Shown here piece after piece: positions 8,971 through 22,243 of a stretch of DNA of 64,000 bases (position 1 is the stretch's first letter; each line of letters opens with the position of its first letter). The stretch lies in the NCBI RefSeq assembly GCF_002887735.1, contig NZ_PKQP01000006.1, positions 1 through 64,000 on the forward strand. The letters run 5' to 3'. The notes below the pieces were generated by a model. The model had not been told where the DNA came from and made no database searches. It was given only the letters and a program-made list of their open reading frames with translations. The DNA is from Stenotrophomonas bentonitica (lineage in GTDB: Bacteria; Pseudomonadota; Gammaproteobacteria; Xanthomonadales; Xanthomonadaceae). Made by a program: the position numbers and the translations under genes.

Positions 8971-10212
8971 TCAGGCATTGGATTCCTCACGATTTCTGTA
9001 GGTATCGGAGACAAAGTCAATGAAGGCCACCGCAGAGGCTACCGCCAAACGCGCATGCCTTGGCTGCAGCCCCCGGTGCTTGCCATCCCTCCCATGTCCC
9101 GTGCCGTACAAGCCACGCAACTGCGCGAGATTGTGAGTGAGGGACGTCAGGTTCCGCAGAATGAGGCGAATGTTGTCCGCTCCCTTCTTCTCGTCAGAGA
9201 CTGCCTCCGGAACAAGCTGCAAGTTCACCAGCAACAGCTTCGTGAGATCTCCGATGTCTGCCGCTTTTCCGTAGACCACCCCTCGCTTGTTGAGGATCGT
9301 CTTACAACAAGTCTCAACTAGCTCTTTGGCCGTCCCAATAGCCGATGCAGGATCACCGTCAATAGATTTCTCCAGGCGCTCAATCTCCTTCGCCATCCAT
9401 CCAGCGTCTAAGGCATCTGCGACGGTACGTCCGCGCGAGACCGCACGCTGCCCGTGATGAACAAGCTCACGGGAAGCGTATCGTGACCTCCCACCAATAC
9501 GTTCTTCCTCAAAGATCTCCCAGCCCGCGCCGCGCAGCTGGTCATTGATGTGAGAGACGATGGTCAGCGATTCGTTCCTGTCCGGCCGGACGATTGGATG
9601 AACAATCTCGCATAGAAATCGAAGGAACTTATCCGGCGGACCATCAAGCAGATTGAAGCGCCCGTCCGTGAATACCCAGTCGCGCTCCCAGTCATCGTTG
9701 TTGATGCAGTGTTGCCAGATGTCATCAGAGGCTGTCGCATACCTCGGGTCTGTGGAAGGAAGGGAGCCCAAATCATAAAGACGGCTTAAAAACTCGACGT
9801 CATCCAGCCTGCCTTTCCAGGACGTGTCATCCAGCCGAAGGCCATCGAATATGTTCTGACGCACTTGGCGCGGCAGCTTCGACCCAATGGTTCGCCAACC
9901 TTTGCCCGTCTCACGGGCAGGGACAATCTTTGCCGTGTACCAATTGCCGGGCTCCTCGCCCATAACGTCCTTCATCTTGGTCGAGATCTGCTCCTCCAGC
10001 ATTCCTCGCCTCGACCCGAGCCGAGCAAACTCGATGGCAGGCAACTGAAAGTGGATGTCCCACAGATTGGTGCCGCCATTCCAGTTGTCATAGCCAGTCA
10101 GTTCAGCCCGAGATGAGCAAGCTCTGACCAATGCTGCGGCATCCTGAAAATCTTCCGCCAACAGAAGGGAATGAACGGTCGCCAAAACCTCTTCCAACTC
10201 GGAACTTTCCAT
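8971..10212 (-). CDS. AbiJ-like abortive infection protein
   Basis: 413 residues from ATG 10212. The middle part (about 140-215: FLSRLYDLGSLPSTD...DIWQHCINNDDWERDWVF...FLRFLCEIVHPIVRPD) matches what I know of the AbiJ N-terminal domain 3 family. The end (about 370-405: LYGTGHGRDGK...HARLAVASAVAFIDF) is the Abi_C domain with its GTGHG motif. Such proteins are linked to phage abortive infection (family knowledge); the toxic activity is not established from sequence. Two small genes follow on the same strand, the second of them start/stop-overlapped with the first, suggesting a three-gene unit. Confidence 0.8.
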   Translation of the reverse strand: MESSELEEVLATVHSLLLAEDFQDAAALVRACSSRAELTGYDNWNGGTNLWDIHFQLPAIEFARLGSRRGMLEEQISTKMKDVMGEEPGNWYTAKIVPARETGKGWRTIGSKLPRQVRQNIFDGLRLDDTSWKGRLDDVEFLSRLYDLGSLPSTDPRYATASDDIWQHCINNDDWERDWVFTDGRFNLLDGPPDKFLRFLCEIVHPIVRPDRNESLTIVSHINDQLRGAGWEIFEEERIGGRSRYASRELVHHGQRAVSRGRTVADALDAGWMAKEIERLEKSIDGDPASAIGTAKELVETCCKTILNKRGVVYGKAADIGDLTKLLLVNLQLVPEAVSDEKKGADNIRLILRNLTSLTHNLAQLRGLYGTGHGRDGKHRGLQPRHARLAVASAVAFIDFVSDTYRNREESNA

Positions 10213-10319
10213 CGCAACGCATTCCCTTAATGAGCCACTTCCACGTTCACATTATCGTCCAGGGCAAACCGATGGGCCAGCACCTCAAGACAGGGCTCTC
10301 GCCTCGAACAAGGCACCCT

Positions 10320-10859
10320 CTACAACGCTCGTGCTCGGGGCGAAACGATGTGCGCAAGTTCACTTCGATCACTGCCTAGTGGCGCATCTAAGGCCACCTG
10401 GCGGCAGAAGCGATAGACCGCAGTACCGCTTACACCCAGCTCCCGCGCCAACTGAGCCCGGCTGACCGCGTTCAAGCGGTCCCTCACCTGGTCCACGCCC
10501 AGCCCCCGCAAGTTGCGGTACTCCGACGGTTTCAAAGCGCGCCCCAGGCGAAGGGCCCGGCGGTCCAGACTTATGGTTGCAGGCGACACGCCCAAGCGCT
10601 CGACCACCTCGGCGGACGTCAGCCCGGCTTGGATCAGCGGCCGCACCTGCTGGCGACGCTCGGCGAGCTCGCGGACTTGGCGGTTCCGGAAGGCCTGCCG
10701 CCCGGAGCCGGCCAGGCGGTGTCGCCGCACCTAGCGGTTCACGGCTTGGTGGGTGACGCCCAGCCGTTGGGCCAGGATCCGCTGAGTCACCCCTTCGTCC
10801 AGCAAGGATTGGACATGGGCCGGGGACTGGCCGCCGAGAAATCCCTTGTGTGGACTCAT
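10320..10859 (-). pseudogene. Triple helix-turn-helix protein interrupted by one in-frame TAG
   Basis: From ATG 10859 the frame reads 42 codons (MSPHKGFLGG...VTHQAVNR), then TAG at 10731-10733, then VRRHRLAGSGRQ... to a stop at 10320 in the same frame, 179 codons in all. Three HTH units are visible: TQRILAQRLGVTHQAVNR, TSAEVVERLGVSPATIS and SRAQLARELGVSGTAVY. The stop sits where HTH proteins usually carry Trp (NR-W-VRRH), so a TGG to TAG change is likely. The downstream part could restart at GTG 10730. The ATG overlaps the stop of the preceding HTH gene (ATGA). Probably a regulator of plasmid or island origin; no exact family recognised. Confidence 0.6.
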
Positions 10860-11092
10860 CTAACCATTGCCGCGAGGTCGCCCTGGATCACCGAGGGCGA
10901 CACAGCCAGCGCTTGCGCGATGGCCTTATGTCTCAGTCCCGCGGTCATACTGGCCAGAACCGCATACGGCCGCTGACGTGCATAGGCTTGGCGACGCGCC
11001 TCTGGGTCGATGGGCATGGCATCGGATGGGTTTATCCGTTGGGCGTGCTCGATTTGCTCCCGCTCACCATAGGCTTGGCGGTGCGCGGCCAC
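10856..11092 (-). CDS. Small HTH protein, possibly the 3' part of a longer gene
   Basis: 78 residues from GTG 11092; the C-terminal 30 (AGLRHKAIAQALAVSPSVIQGDL) form a helix-turn-helix. The frame stays open and coding-like upstream to a TAG near 11214 (GVAGKRAKLVERPAEQ, KAYRV) but offers no start codon there, so the gene may be a truncated remnant. Its stop overlaps the ATG of the triple-HTH gene. DNA-binding regulator by inference. Confidence 0.45.
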   Translation of the reverse strand: MAAHRQAYGEREQIEHAQRINPSDAMPIDPEARRQAYARQRPYAVLASMTAGLRHKAIAQALAVSPSVIQGDLAAMVR

Positions 11093-11327
11093 CCGATAGG
11101 CCTTGCCCCCCTGCTCCGCCGGCCGTTCGACAAGCTTGGCGCGCTTCCCCGCGACCCCAAAACCGGGATCCGGCGGATCGATAGCTCCATTACTTGCTGG
11201 TGCATCAGACTAAACTTGGTGACCTCGCGCCGTGTGGCGCGGCCCGTCGCAACACCATCGCAACAAAAAATCCCGTTACTTGCCGTTTTTGACGGCAACC
11301 CGCCCTCACTGACCGAGACGGACTCCA

Positions 11328-13949
<2,622 letters not shown>

Positions 13950-13956
13950 CGATCCG

Positions 13957-13980
13957 GTAGTGCCGGCCGCTGGCCGGCTC
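13957..13980 (+). repeat. SMAG/REP-type GTAG dyad
   Basis: GTAG followed by TGCCGGCC-GCT-GGCCGGCT, an inverted repeat directly after mutS. It is the characteristic extragenic palindrome layout of Stenotrophomonas and may also fold as an RNA hairpin at the end of the mutS transcript. Confidence 0.8.
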
Positions 13981-13992
13981 CCCGCAGAGCCG

Positions 13993-14020
13993 GTAGCACC
14001 CGACCGTTGGTCGGGGGCAC
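13993..14020 (+). repeat. Second GTAG dyad, divergent stem
   Basis: GTAGCACCCGACC-GTT-GGTCGGGGGC, the same head with a different stem (CCGACC/GGTCGG), 13 bp after the first dyad in the same orientation. The pair forms a two-element REP cluster. Confidence 0.7.
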
Positions 14021-14106
14021 GCGCGGGCCCGCGTGAATTCTTCGCATTCCCGTAGTGAACGCGGCGCTATGCTCGGGCGGTCCCCATCCCTGCCCTGGAG
14101 TCCGCC

Positions 14107-14718
14107 GTGAATACCGAATCGCTTGCCGCGTCCCTGTTCCAGCAACTGCAGCAGGGCCAAGGCCTGCAGCAGGTATCCCAGCAATTGGGCATCGATCAGA
14201 ACCAGGCCAGTGGCGCCATCGGGGCGGCGCTGCCGCTGTTGCTGGGCGCAATGGGCCGCAATGCCCAGGAACCCCAGGGCGCGCAGGCCCTGCTCGGCGC
14301 CCTGCAGCGCGACCACGCGCCGGCCAGCGGCGGCGGCTTCGATCTGGGCGGGCTGCTCGGCAGCGTGCTCGGCGGTGGCGGCGGCAATGCGACCAACGGC
14401 GCCGGCATCCTTGGCCACGTCTTCGGTGGCAATACCGACCGCGCCACCCAAGGCCTGAGTCAGGCCACCGGGCTGGACAGCAGCAAGACCAGCCAGCTGC
14501 TCGCCATCCTCGCCCCCATCGTTATGTCCTATCTGGCCCAGCGCTTCGCCAGCGGCGGCAACGCCAGCCCGGGTCAGCTCAGCCAGGCCCTCGGCCAGGA
14601 AGCGCAGAGCGCCAACAGCGGTGGCCTGCTGACCTCCGTGCTGGACCAGGATGGCGACGGCCAGCTGGGCGTCGGCGATCTGCTCACGCTCGGTGGCGGG
14701 CTGTTCGGCAAGCGCTGA
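14107..14718 (+). CDS. DUF937 family protein with an EF-hand-like loop
   Basis: 203 residues from GTG 14107 (CTGGAG about 8 nt upstream). The N-terminal two thirds are rich in Gly, Gln and Leu and fit DUF937 (LFQQLQQGQGLQQVSQQLGI, GALPLLLGAM-type helices). Near the C-terminus, DQDGDGQLGVGDLL (about 180-193) has the Asp spacing of an EF-hand calcium loop. No signal peptide. Related proteins are small, helical and of unknown function. It is a single-gene unit between mutS and katG. Confidence 0.75.
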   Translation: MNTESLAASLFQQLQQGQGLQQVSQQLGIDQNQASGAIGAALPLLLGAMGRNAQEPQGAQALLGALQRDHAPASGGGFDLGGLLGSVLGGGGGNATNGAGILGHVFGGNTDRATQGLSQATGLDSSKTSQLLAILAPIVMSYLAQRFASGGNASPGQLSQALGQEAQSANSGGLLTSVLDQDGDGQLGVGDLLTLGGGLFGKR

Positions 14719-14732
14719 GGGCGAGACGCGAA

Positions 14733-14769
14733 ATAGCCTGCGCCTATCACATCGGTTGATTCATTCGAA
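14733..14769 (+). promoter_or_regulatory. Candidate OxyR operator upstream of katG
   Basis: ATAG (14733) and CTAT (14744) are separated by 7 bp, followed after 7 bp by GTTG, 7 bp, CGAA, which approximates the four-part OxyR pattern ATAG-N7-CTAT-N7-ATAG-N7-CTAT. The first half is exact, the second weak. An inverted TTCATTC...GAATGAA (14760-14782) overlaps it. The site lies about 155 bp before the katG ATG, and OxyR control of katG is well known in Xanthomonas. Confidence 0.45.
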
Positions 14770-14916
14770 TTTACTGAATGAACGGCAGTGCCTAACGTGG
14801 ACGTATGCCTTCACATCGCGCCGCCCCACGCGCCGCACGTGCAGGTGCCACGTTACCCGACGTCGCCATCGCCTCCCCCGCGCCGGTGGTCTCCACGTTC
14901 GCCAGTCCACAGGTAG

Positions 14917-17157
<2,241 letters not shown>

Positions 17158-17180
17158 TCCGCTGTCGCAGGCACACACGA

Positions 17181-17206
17181 AGACCGGGCCCACTGGCCCG
17201 GTCTTT
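17181..17206 (+). terminator. Rho-independent terminator of katG
   Basis: AGACCGGGCC-CACT-GGCCCGGTCT followed by TT; a perfect 10-bp stem 24 bp after the katG stop. It may also serve the convergent hslR gene. Confidence 0.85.
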
Positions 17207-17226
17207 TCATTTCTGCAGGGCGCCCC

Positions 17227-17631
17227 TCACAGCGCGTCCAGATCGCCCAGCGCACGGATCAATCGACGCGCACGCTTGTCCGGCTTGTGCTCCGGCGGCA
17301 GGTAACCGTTCTTCGCCGCCGCACGCTGCAGGCGCACCTCCGCGCGGCGAGCCAGCGACGTTTCACTTTCGACATACAACTGCTGCGCCACCGGTGCCGG
17401 GCCGCGCATATCGCTCAGGCCACGGACCTCGATCTCGAACACTTCATCGCCCCGGCTGATCTGCAGGGCTTCGCCCACGCGCACCGCGCGCGAGGATTTC
17501 GGACGCTGCCCGGCCACGTCCACCTTGCCGGTTTCCACCGCCTGTTTGGCCAGGCTGCGGGTCCGGAAAAACCGTGCGGCCCACAGCCATACGTCCAGCC
17601 GCACGGCGGCTACCGGTGTTGCTTCAGTCAT
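17227..17631 (-). CDS. hslR: S4-domain RNA-binding heat-shock protein (Hsp15)
   Basis: 134 residues from ATG 17631; the longer frame to 17715 overlaps the lipoprotein gene and reads as nonsense. The S4 fold is at the N-terminus (RLDVWLWAARFFRTRSLAKQAVETGKVDVAGQ split over about 10-40) and a basic C-terminal tail (KPDKRARRLIRALG) follows, the hallmark of Hsp15. Hsp15 binds 50S subunits with stalled peptidyl-tRNA and helps recycle them (known in E. coli). Its start overlaps the end of the lipoprotein gene by 8 bp. Confidence 0.85.
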   Translation of the reverse strand: MTEATPVAAVRLDVWLWAARFFRTRSLAKQAVETGKVDVAGQRPKSSRAVRVGEALQISRGDEVFEIEVRGLSDMRGPAPVAQQLYVESETSLARRAEVRLQRAAAKNGYLPPEHKPDKRARRLIRALGDLDAL

Positions 17632-17965
17632 GCTTTCTACCCAGCTCCACGGCGTTGGCCGGTTGTCGGTTAAGCGGTTGCGTCGCGTCCGGATTGCCGC
17701 GGCACCCCGTGCCACCGATCAGCACCGGCACTCCGGCATCCAGATCACGGCGCTGGCTGCCGACCTGGCATTCCGGTCGGTCCATGGGCCTTACCTGTGC
17801 GTCGCGCAGGCGGTCGTCCGTACTCGAACATGCGGCCAGCGAGGCGGCAATCAAGAGGGCCAGCGTGGTGGGGATGAACCGGTCATCCAGGAGGATAGGC
17901 AGCCGGCCAGCGGCCGGCACTGCCGGGGGAGCGGCTGACGTGCGTTGAGACGCGGAAGTGCGCAT
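17624..17965 (-). CDS. Small putative lipoprotein
   Basis: The frame from 17965 holds 113 codons, but the real protein probably starts near the hydrophobic stretch FIPTTLALLIAASLAAC, whose LAAC is a lipobox, followed by SSTDD. No ATG is seen right before it; a CTG about 17890 or the distant ATG are the options. A SMAG repeat (17899-17923) falls in the upstream part of the frame, which argues that the N-terminus is non-coding. The mature part has three Cys (the lipidated one and two more) and no known domain. Confidence 0.5.
   Translation of the reverse strand: MRTSASQRTSAAPPAVPAAGRLPILLDDRFIPTTLALLIAASLAACSSTDDRLRDAQVRPMDRPECQVGSQRRDLDAGVPVLIGGTGCRGNPDATQPLNRQPANAVELGRKHD
17899..17923 (-). 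repeat. SMAG/REP-type dyad
   Basis: On the minus strand GTGCCGGCC-GCT-GGCCGGC, the same stem as after mutS. The GTAG head is altered to GCAG. It lies just before the lipoprotein signal sequence. Confidence 0.7.
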
Positions 17966-18029
17966 CGCGATATCCCCTTGATGGGCTTGGTGCTAGTGTG
18001 CCGCTCTCTGAGCATGATCTCCAGCGCAC

Positions 18030-19514
18030 ATGGCCAAAGCGCCGCTTGACCTGACCACCGGCCCGATCGGGCGCAATCTGTTCCTGTTCGCCCTGCCGAT
18101 CCTGGCCGGCAACATCGCCCAGTCGCTGAACGGCTCGGTGAACGCGATCTGGGTCGGCCGCTTCCTCGGCGAAGCGGCGCTCACCGCCACCGCGAACGCC
18201 AACAACATCATGTTCTTCCTGATCGGCTCGGTGTTCGGGATCGGCATGGCCGCCTCGATCCTGATCGGCCAGTCGATGGGCGCACGCGACCTGCCGCAGG
18301 CGCGGCGCGTGATGGGCACCAGCGCGACCTTCTTCATCGGCCTGTCGGTGGTGATCGCGATCGCCGGCTGGTGGCTCTCACACCCGCTGCTGGCGGCGAT
18401 GGGTACACCGGCCGAGTCCCTGCCACTGGCCGAGGCCTACCTGCGCATCATCTTCCTGGCGATGCCCACGCTGTATGCCTTCGCCTTCCTGAGCTCGGCA
18501 CTGCGCGGCGTGGGCGATTCACGCACGCCGTTCCGCTTCCTGCTGCTCTCGGTGCTGCTGGACATCGGCTTCAACCCGCTGCTGATCTTCGGCATCGGCC
18601 CGTTCCCGCAGCTGGGGATCGCCGGCGCGGCCTGGGCCACGCTGATCGCGCAGACCCTCTCGCTGCTCGGCCTGCTCTGGTACATGCGCAACAAGCGCCA
18701 TGTGCTCTGGCTGGGGCGCAAGGACATGGCGCTGTTCAAGATCGATGGGGAGATCCTGCGCGCCTTGGTGGTCAAGGGCGTGCCGATGGGCCTGCAGATG
18801 GTGCTGATCTCGCTGTCGATGATCCTGATGATGACCATGGTCAACGGCTACGGCACCGATACCGCGGCCGCGTATGGTGCCTCGCTGCAGCTGTGGACCT
18901 ATGTGCAGATGCCGGCGATGGCGATCGGCGCGGCGTGCTCGACCATGGCCGCACAGAACGTCGGCGCGCAGCGATGGGACCGCGTCCGTGGCACCGCCCG
19001 CAGCGGTGTGCTCTACAACTTCCTGCTGACCGGCGTGCTGATCCTGCCGCTGATCCTGCTTGATCGTTACACGCTCGCCCTGTTCCTGCCCGAGGGCAGC
19101 CAGGCGCTGGAAGTGGCCCGCCACCTCAACCACATCGCGGTGTGGTCGTTCCTGTTCTTCGGCGTGAACTTCGTGATCTCCGGCGTGGTGCGCTCCACCG
19201 GCGCGGTGATCCCGCCGCTGCTGATCCTGGCCGCCTCGCTGTGGGGCATCCGCGTGCCGTTCGCCGAGCTGCTGCAGGACCGCTGGGGCGCCGACGCGGT
19301 GTGGTGGAGTTTCCCGGTCAGCTCGTTCTGCGCGATGCTGATGTCGCTGGCGTATTACCGCTGGGGCGGCTGGCGCAAGGCCCGCATGCTGCCCAGCCAT
19401 CATGAAGAGCTGGCAGCCCCGGCCGAGATCCCGGCGTCGCCGCCGTCACCCGTGGCGGACCCGAATCCCACCACGCTGCAGCCCGCCGCGGCGGGCAGCG
19501 CACGGCCGGATTAG
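18030..19514 (+). CDS. MATE family multidrug/cation antiporter
   Basis: 494 residues from ATG 18030. About twelve hydrophobic segments are arranged in two MatE halves (PIGRNLFLFALPILAGNIAQSLNG at the start of the first, broken here only by wording limits; MILMMTMVNGYG opening the second). MATE pumps export cationic drugs against Na+ or H+ across the inner membrane. The last 40 or so residues form a Pro/Ala-rich cytoplasmic tail unusual for the family. The stop overlaps the stop of the convergent downstream gene by 4 bp. Substrate unknown. Confidence 0.9.
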   Translation: MAKAPLDLTTGPIGRNLFLFALPILAGNIAQSLNGSVNAIWVGRFLGEAALTATANANNIMFFLIGSVFGIGMAASILIGQSMGARDLPQARRVMGTSATFFIGLSVVIAIAGWWLSHPLLAAMGTPAESLPLAEAYLRIIFLAMPTLYAFAFLSSALRGVGDSRTPFRFLLLSVLLDIGFNPLLIFGIGPFPQLGIAGAAWATLIAQTLSLLGLLWYMRNKRHVLWLGRKDMALFKIDGEILRALVVKGVPMGLQMVLISLSMILMMTMVNGYGTDTAAAYGASLQLWTYVQMPAMAIGAACSTMAAQNVGAQRWDRVRGTARSGVLYNFLLTGVLILPLILLDRYTLALFLPEGSQALEVARHLNHIAVWSFLFFGVNFVISGVVRSTGAVIPPLLILAASLWGIRVPFAELLQDRWGADAVWWSFPVSSFCAMLMSLAYYRWGGWRKARMLPSHHEELAAPAEIPASPPSPVADPNPTTLQPAAAGSARPD

Positions 19515-19888
19515 GCCACGCGACCCTGCAGCAGGGTCTTCCAGGCCGGCAGCCTGTAGCGCCGGCGCTGGTAGCGCATGAGCAGCGCCATCAGCAGGCC
19601 GAACAACAGCCCGGCCATGACAGCACTGCCCACGGTGATGCCGAGCGTGAGCGAGCCAAGGTCAAGCACCAGCCCCATCAACAGGCGCCACAACACGCCC
19701 CACAGCACCCCGAACAGCCCGCCCATCACGAACAGGTTGGCACCGAAGCTGGCGAGCAGCGGGGGCGGTACGCGCAGCCCCATGCGCCACAGCAGCCGAT
19801 GCATCGGCGGTGCGCGCATGCCGGCCGGCACCTTGGCGTCGGCCATGGCCTGCAGGGCAAGACGTACGTCGGCGGGATAACGGTCCAT
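19511..19888 (-). CDS. Small membrane protein, DUF6404-like
   Basis: 125 residues from ATG 19888, chosen for GGAG 6-7 nt upstream; ATG 19900 is also open. The N-terminal soluble part (ALQAMADAKVPAGMRAPP, MHRLLWRMGLRVPPP) is followed by two membrane segments (GLFGVLWGVLWRLLMG and GSAVMAGLLFGLLMALLM), the pattern of DUF6404 proteins. It lies downstream of rplS on the same strand but after a terminator. Function unknown. Confidence 0.7.
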   Translation of the reverse strand: MDRYPADVRLALQAMADAKVPAGMRAPPMHRLLWRMGLRVPPPLLASFGANLFVMGGLFGVLWGVLWRLLMGLVLDLGSLTLGITVGSAVMAGLLFGLLMALLMRYQRRRYRLPAWKTLLQGRVA

Positions 19889-19917
19889 GTGCTTCTCCAT
19901 CACGAGGCCACAAACGC

Positions 19918-19943
19918 AAACGGCCACCCGAAGGTGGCCGTTT
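19918..19943 (-). terminator. Terminator of the rpsP-rimM-trmD-rplS operon
   Basis: AAACGGCCACC-CGAA-GGTGGCCGTTT, an 11-bp perfect stem with a CGAA tetraloop, 30 bp beyond the rplS stop on the minus strand and just before the next gene. Confidence 0.85.
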
Positions 19944-19973
19944 GAGGCGACAACCGAAGTTGTCGGCCGGGAA

Positions 19974-20381
19974 TTACTGGGCAGCCTTGGCAGCCAGGCG
20001 CGCGGCCTTGGCCTGCGCAGCAGCAGCCAGATCTTCCTTGATGCGGGCAGCCTTGCCTTCCAGACCACGCAGGTAGTACAGCTTGCCGGCGCGGACCTTG
20101 CCACGACGCTTCACTTCGACCGAGTCGATGATGGCGCTGTGGGTCTGGAAGACGCGCTCGACGCCGTAGCCGTGCGAGATCTTGCGGACGGTGAACGCGG
20201 AGTTCAGGCCGGCGTTCTTGGTGCCGATGACGACGCCTTCGTAAGCCTGCACGCGCTCACGGTTGCCTTCCTTCACCTTCACGTTGACGACGACGGTGTC
20301 ACCCTGGCTGAACTTCGGCAGCTCGCGGGTGATCTGGGCGGATTCGAAGTCCGAGAGGATGGATTTGTTCAGCTTGCTCAT
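19974..20381 (-). CDS. rplS: 50S ribosomal protein L19
   Basis: 135 residues, with a C-terminal Lys/Ala-rich tail ([17 protein letters not shown]) longer than in E. coli. Core motifs [27 protein letters not shown] and [17 protein letters not shown] are typical. L19 sits at the 30S-50S interface. Last gene of the rpsP operon. The 154-bp gap after trmD is larger than the others and may hold its own promoter. Confidence 0.97.
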   Translation of the reverse strand: MSKLNKSILSDFESAQITRELPKFSQGDTVVVNVKVKEGNRERVQAYEGVVIGTKNAGLNSAFTVRKISHGYGVERVFQTHSAIIDSVEVKRRGKVRAGKLYYLRGLEGKAARIKEDLAAAAQAKAARLAAKAAQ

Positions 20382-20535
20382 GGGTGCACCGATAGTGTTC
20401 GGGTGGTCGTGTCGTTCGACAACGTGGGCTCATGCAGTCACCGGACTGTGCTGCACGTTTTTTGTAGGGATTCCTGCCACCGCGCCCAAAAGGCCGATGG
20501 CAATCCCGGATTGTAAACAAGATCCCGCCCCCGCG

Positions 20536-21294
20536 CTAGGGGGTCGGATCCTTGGCAAGGGCCTGCCGTGCCTGCTCCAGCAGGAGGCGGTCGGCCTTGG
20601 GCAACTGGCTTTCATCGAGCAGATCCGGCCGCCGCAGCGCGGTACGCAGCAGCGACTGCTGCCGTCGCCAACGGGCGATGGCGGCATGGTTGCCCGAGCG
20701 CAGCACGTCCGGGACAGTGCCCCATTCATGCTGCGCGGGATGACTGTAGTGCGGGCAGTCCAGCAGCCCCTGCGGGCCTTCGAAACTGTCCTGGGCGGCC
20801 GATTCGGCATCGCCGAGGGCCCCGTCCTGCAGGCGGGTCACCGCATCGACGATCACCGCCGCGCCCAGCTCACCGCCGGACAGGACGTAGTCGCCCAGCG
20901 AGATCTCCTCGGTGACCTCGGCCTCGAGGAAGCGCTCGTCGATGCCTTCATAGCGGCCGCAGAGCAGGATCATGCGCGGCAGCGCCGCCAGTTCCCGGAC
21001 CTTGGCCTGGGTCAGCGGCCTGCCCTGCGGGCTGAGGTAGATCACCGGCGCAGGCGCCGGGTCCGCCGCCTTGGCCGCAGCCAGGCAGGCCCGCAGCGGC
21101 TCGATCAGCATGACCATGCCCGGGCCACCCCCGAACGGACGGTCGTCCACCCGGCGGTAGTTGCCTTCGGCATAGTCACGCGGATTCCAGCCGTGCAGGT
21201 CCAGCAGACCGCGCTCAGCGGCACGGCCGACCACGCCCAGCGCGGCCGACTGCGCCATGAACTCGGGGAACAACGTGACGACGTCGATACGCAT
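20536..21294 (-). CDS. trmD: tRNA (guanine-N1)-methyltransferase TrmD
   Basis: 252 residues. SPOUT-class enzyme making m1G37. The trefoil-knot SAM site is in [13 protein letters not shown] and [15 protein letters not shown]; the N-terminal [12 protein letters not shown] and the [10 protein letters not shown] loop are canonical. Starts 5 bp after the rimM stop; third gene of the operon. Confidence 0.97.
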   Translation of the reverse strand: MRIDVVTLFPEFMAQSAALGVVGRAAERGLLDLHGWNPRDYAEGNYRRVDDRPFGGGPGMVMLIEPLRACLAAAKAADPAPAPVIYLSPQGRPLTQAKVRELAALPRMILLCGRYEGIDERFLEAEVTEEISLGDYVLSGGELGAAVIVDAVTRLQDGALGDAESAAQDSFEGPQGLLDCPHYSHPAQHEWGTVPDVLRSGNHAAIARWRRQQSLLRTALRRPDLLDESQLPKADRLLLEQARQALAKDPTP

Positions 21295-21299
21295 CCGGC

Positions 21300-21812
21300 C
21301 TAGAACTCCGGATCCCAGTCGACCACGATCAGGTTGGCCTCGAAATCCACCGACACCACGAATTCGGGCTGCACGAACGGAATCATCCGCTCACGGTCAC
21401 CCTGCACCACGAGCACATCGTTGGAGCCGGTCGAGAACAGGTGGGATGCCCGCCCCAGTTCGACGCCATCGACGGTACGCACCTGCAGGCCCTCCAGATC
21501 CACCCAGTAATATTCATCGGGCTTCGGCGGCGGCAGTGCGCTGCGCGCGACATAGACTTCGGTCCCGTACATCGCCTCGACCACGTCGCGGTCGGTGATG
21601 CCGGGAAACACGGCGACCAGATGCTTGCCGGACTGACGTCCGCGCGCACCGGTGAGCGTGCTCTCCTGGCCGGCGGGGGTCCGCAGGATCCAGGGCTGAT
21701 AGTGGAAAATGGCGGTACGCGGCTCGGTCCAGGACTCGAGCTTGATCTCGCCTCGCACACCAAAAGCGCCGACAATCCTGCCCAGCAGGATCCGGCGCTC
21801 GGTATCTTTCAT
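21300..21812 (-). CDS. rimM: 16S rRNA processing protein RimM
   Basis: 170 residues. N-terminal RimM beta-barrel ([22 protein letters not shown] over about 5-27) and a C-terminal PRC barrel ([28 protein letters not shown]). It binds S19 and helps 30S head maturation. Located between rpsP and trmD as in most gammaproteobacteria. Confidence 0.96.
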   Translation of the reverse strand: MKDTERRILLGRIVGAFGVRGEIKLESWTEPRTAIFHYQPWILRTPAGQESTLTGARGRQSGKHLVAVFPGITDRDVVEAMYGTEVYVARSALPPPKPDEYYWVDLEGLQVRTVDGVELGRASHLFSTGSNDVLVVQGDRERMIPFVQPEFVVSVDFEANLIVVDWDPEF

Positions 21813-21855
21813 CTGAATAGACCGAATGGGCCGCGGCAGGCGCGGCCCTTCAGGA

Positions 21856-22116
21856 TCAGGCCGCGGAGGCCTGGGCCTTGGTCGCTTCCTTGTACAGGTT
21901 GCGGACCTTGTCGGTCATCTGGGCGCCGTTGGCGACCCACTTGTCGACCAGCGGCAGGTCCAGCACGATGCGGGACTCGGCACCCTGGGCAACCGGGTTG
22001 TAGTAACCGACGCGCTCGATGTTGCGGCCATCACGGGCGCTACGCGAGTCGGTCACGATGATGTGGTAGAACGGACGCTTCTTGGCGCCGCCGCGGGTCA
22101 GTCGAATCTTGACCAT
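21856..22116 (-). CDS. rpsP: 30S ribosomal protein S16
   Basis: 86 residues. [19 protein letters not shown] and [19 protein letters not shown] are S16 signatures. First gene of the operon; the promoter should lie in 22117-22243, between it and the PabC-like gene on the same strand. Confidence 0.97.
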   Translation of the reverse strand: MVKIRLTRGGAKKRPFYHIIVTDSRSARDGRNIERVGYYNPVAQGAESRIVLDLPLVDKWVANGAQMTDKVRNLYKEATKAQASAA

Positions 22117-22243
22117 GGTGTTGTTTCCTCAATTGCCCAGTCGCCAGGATGGCGCGGTAAGCCGGCGATTATAGCGGCGGCCTCCCGCCATTCCAAGCCT
22201 GTGAAGGCCGTGAAAGCTGAACCGGGCCCACTGATCGGGGCGT

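Noticed and set aside
1..11300. CRISPR array or prophage in the accessory region
   Set aside because: No regularly spaced repeats, no phage structural genes and no integrase were seen.
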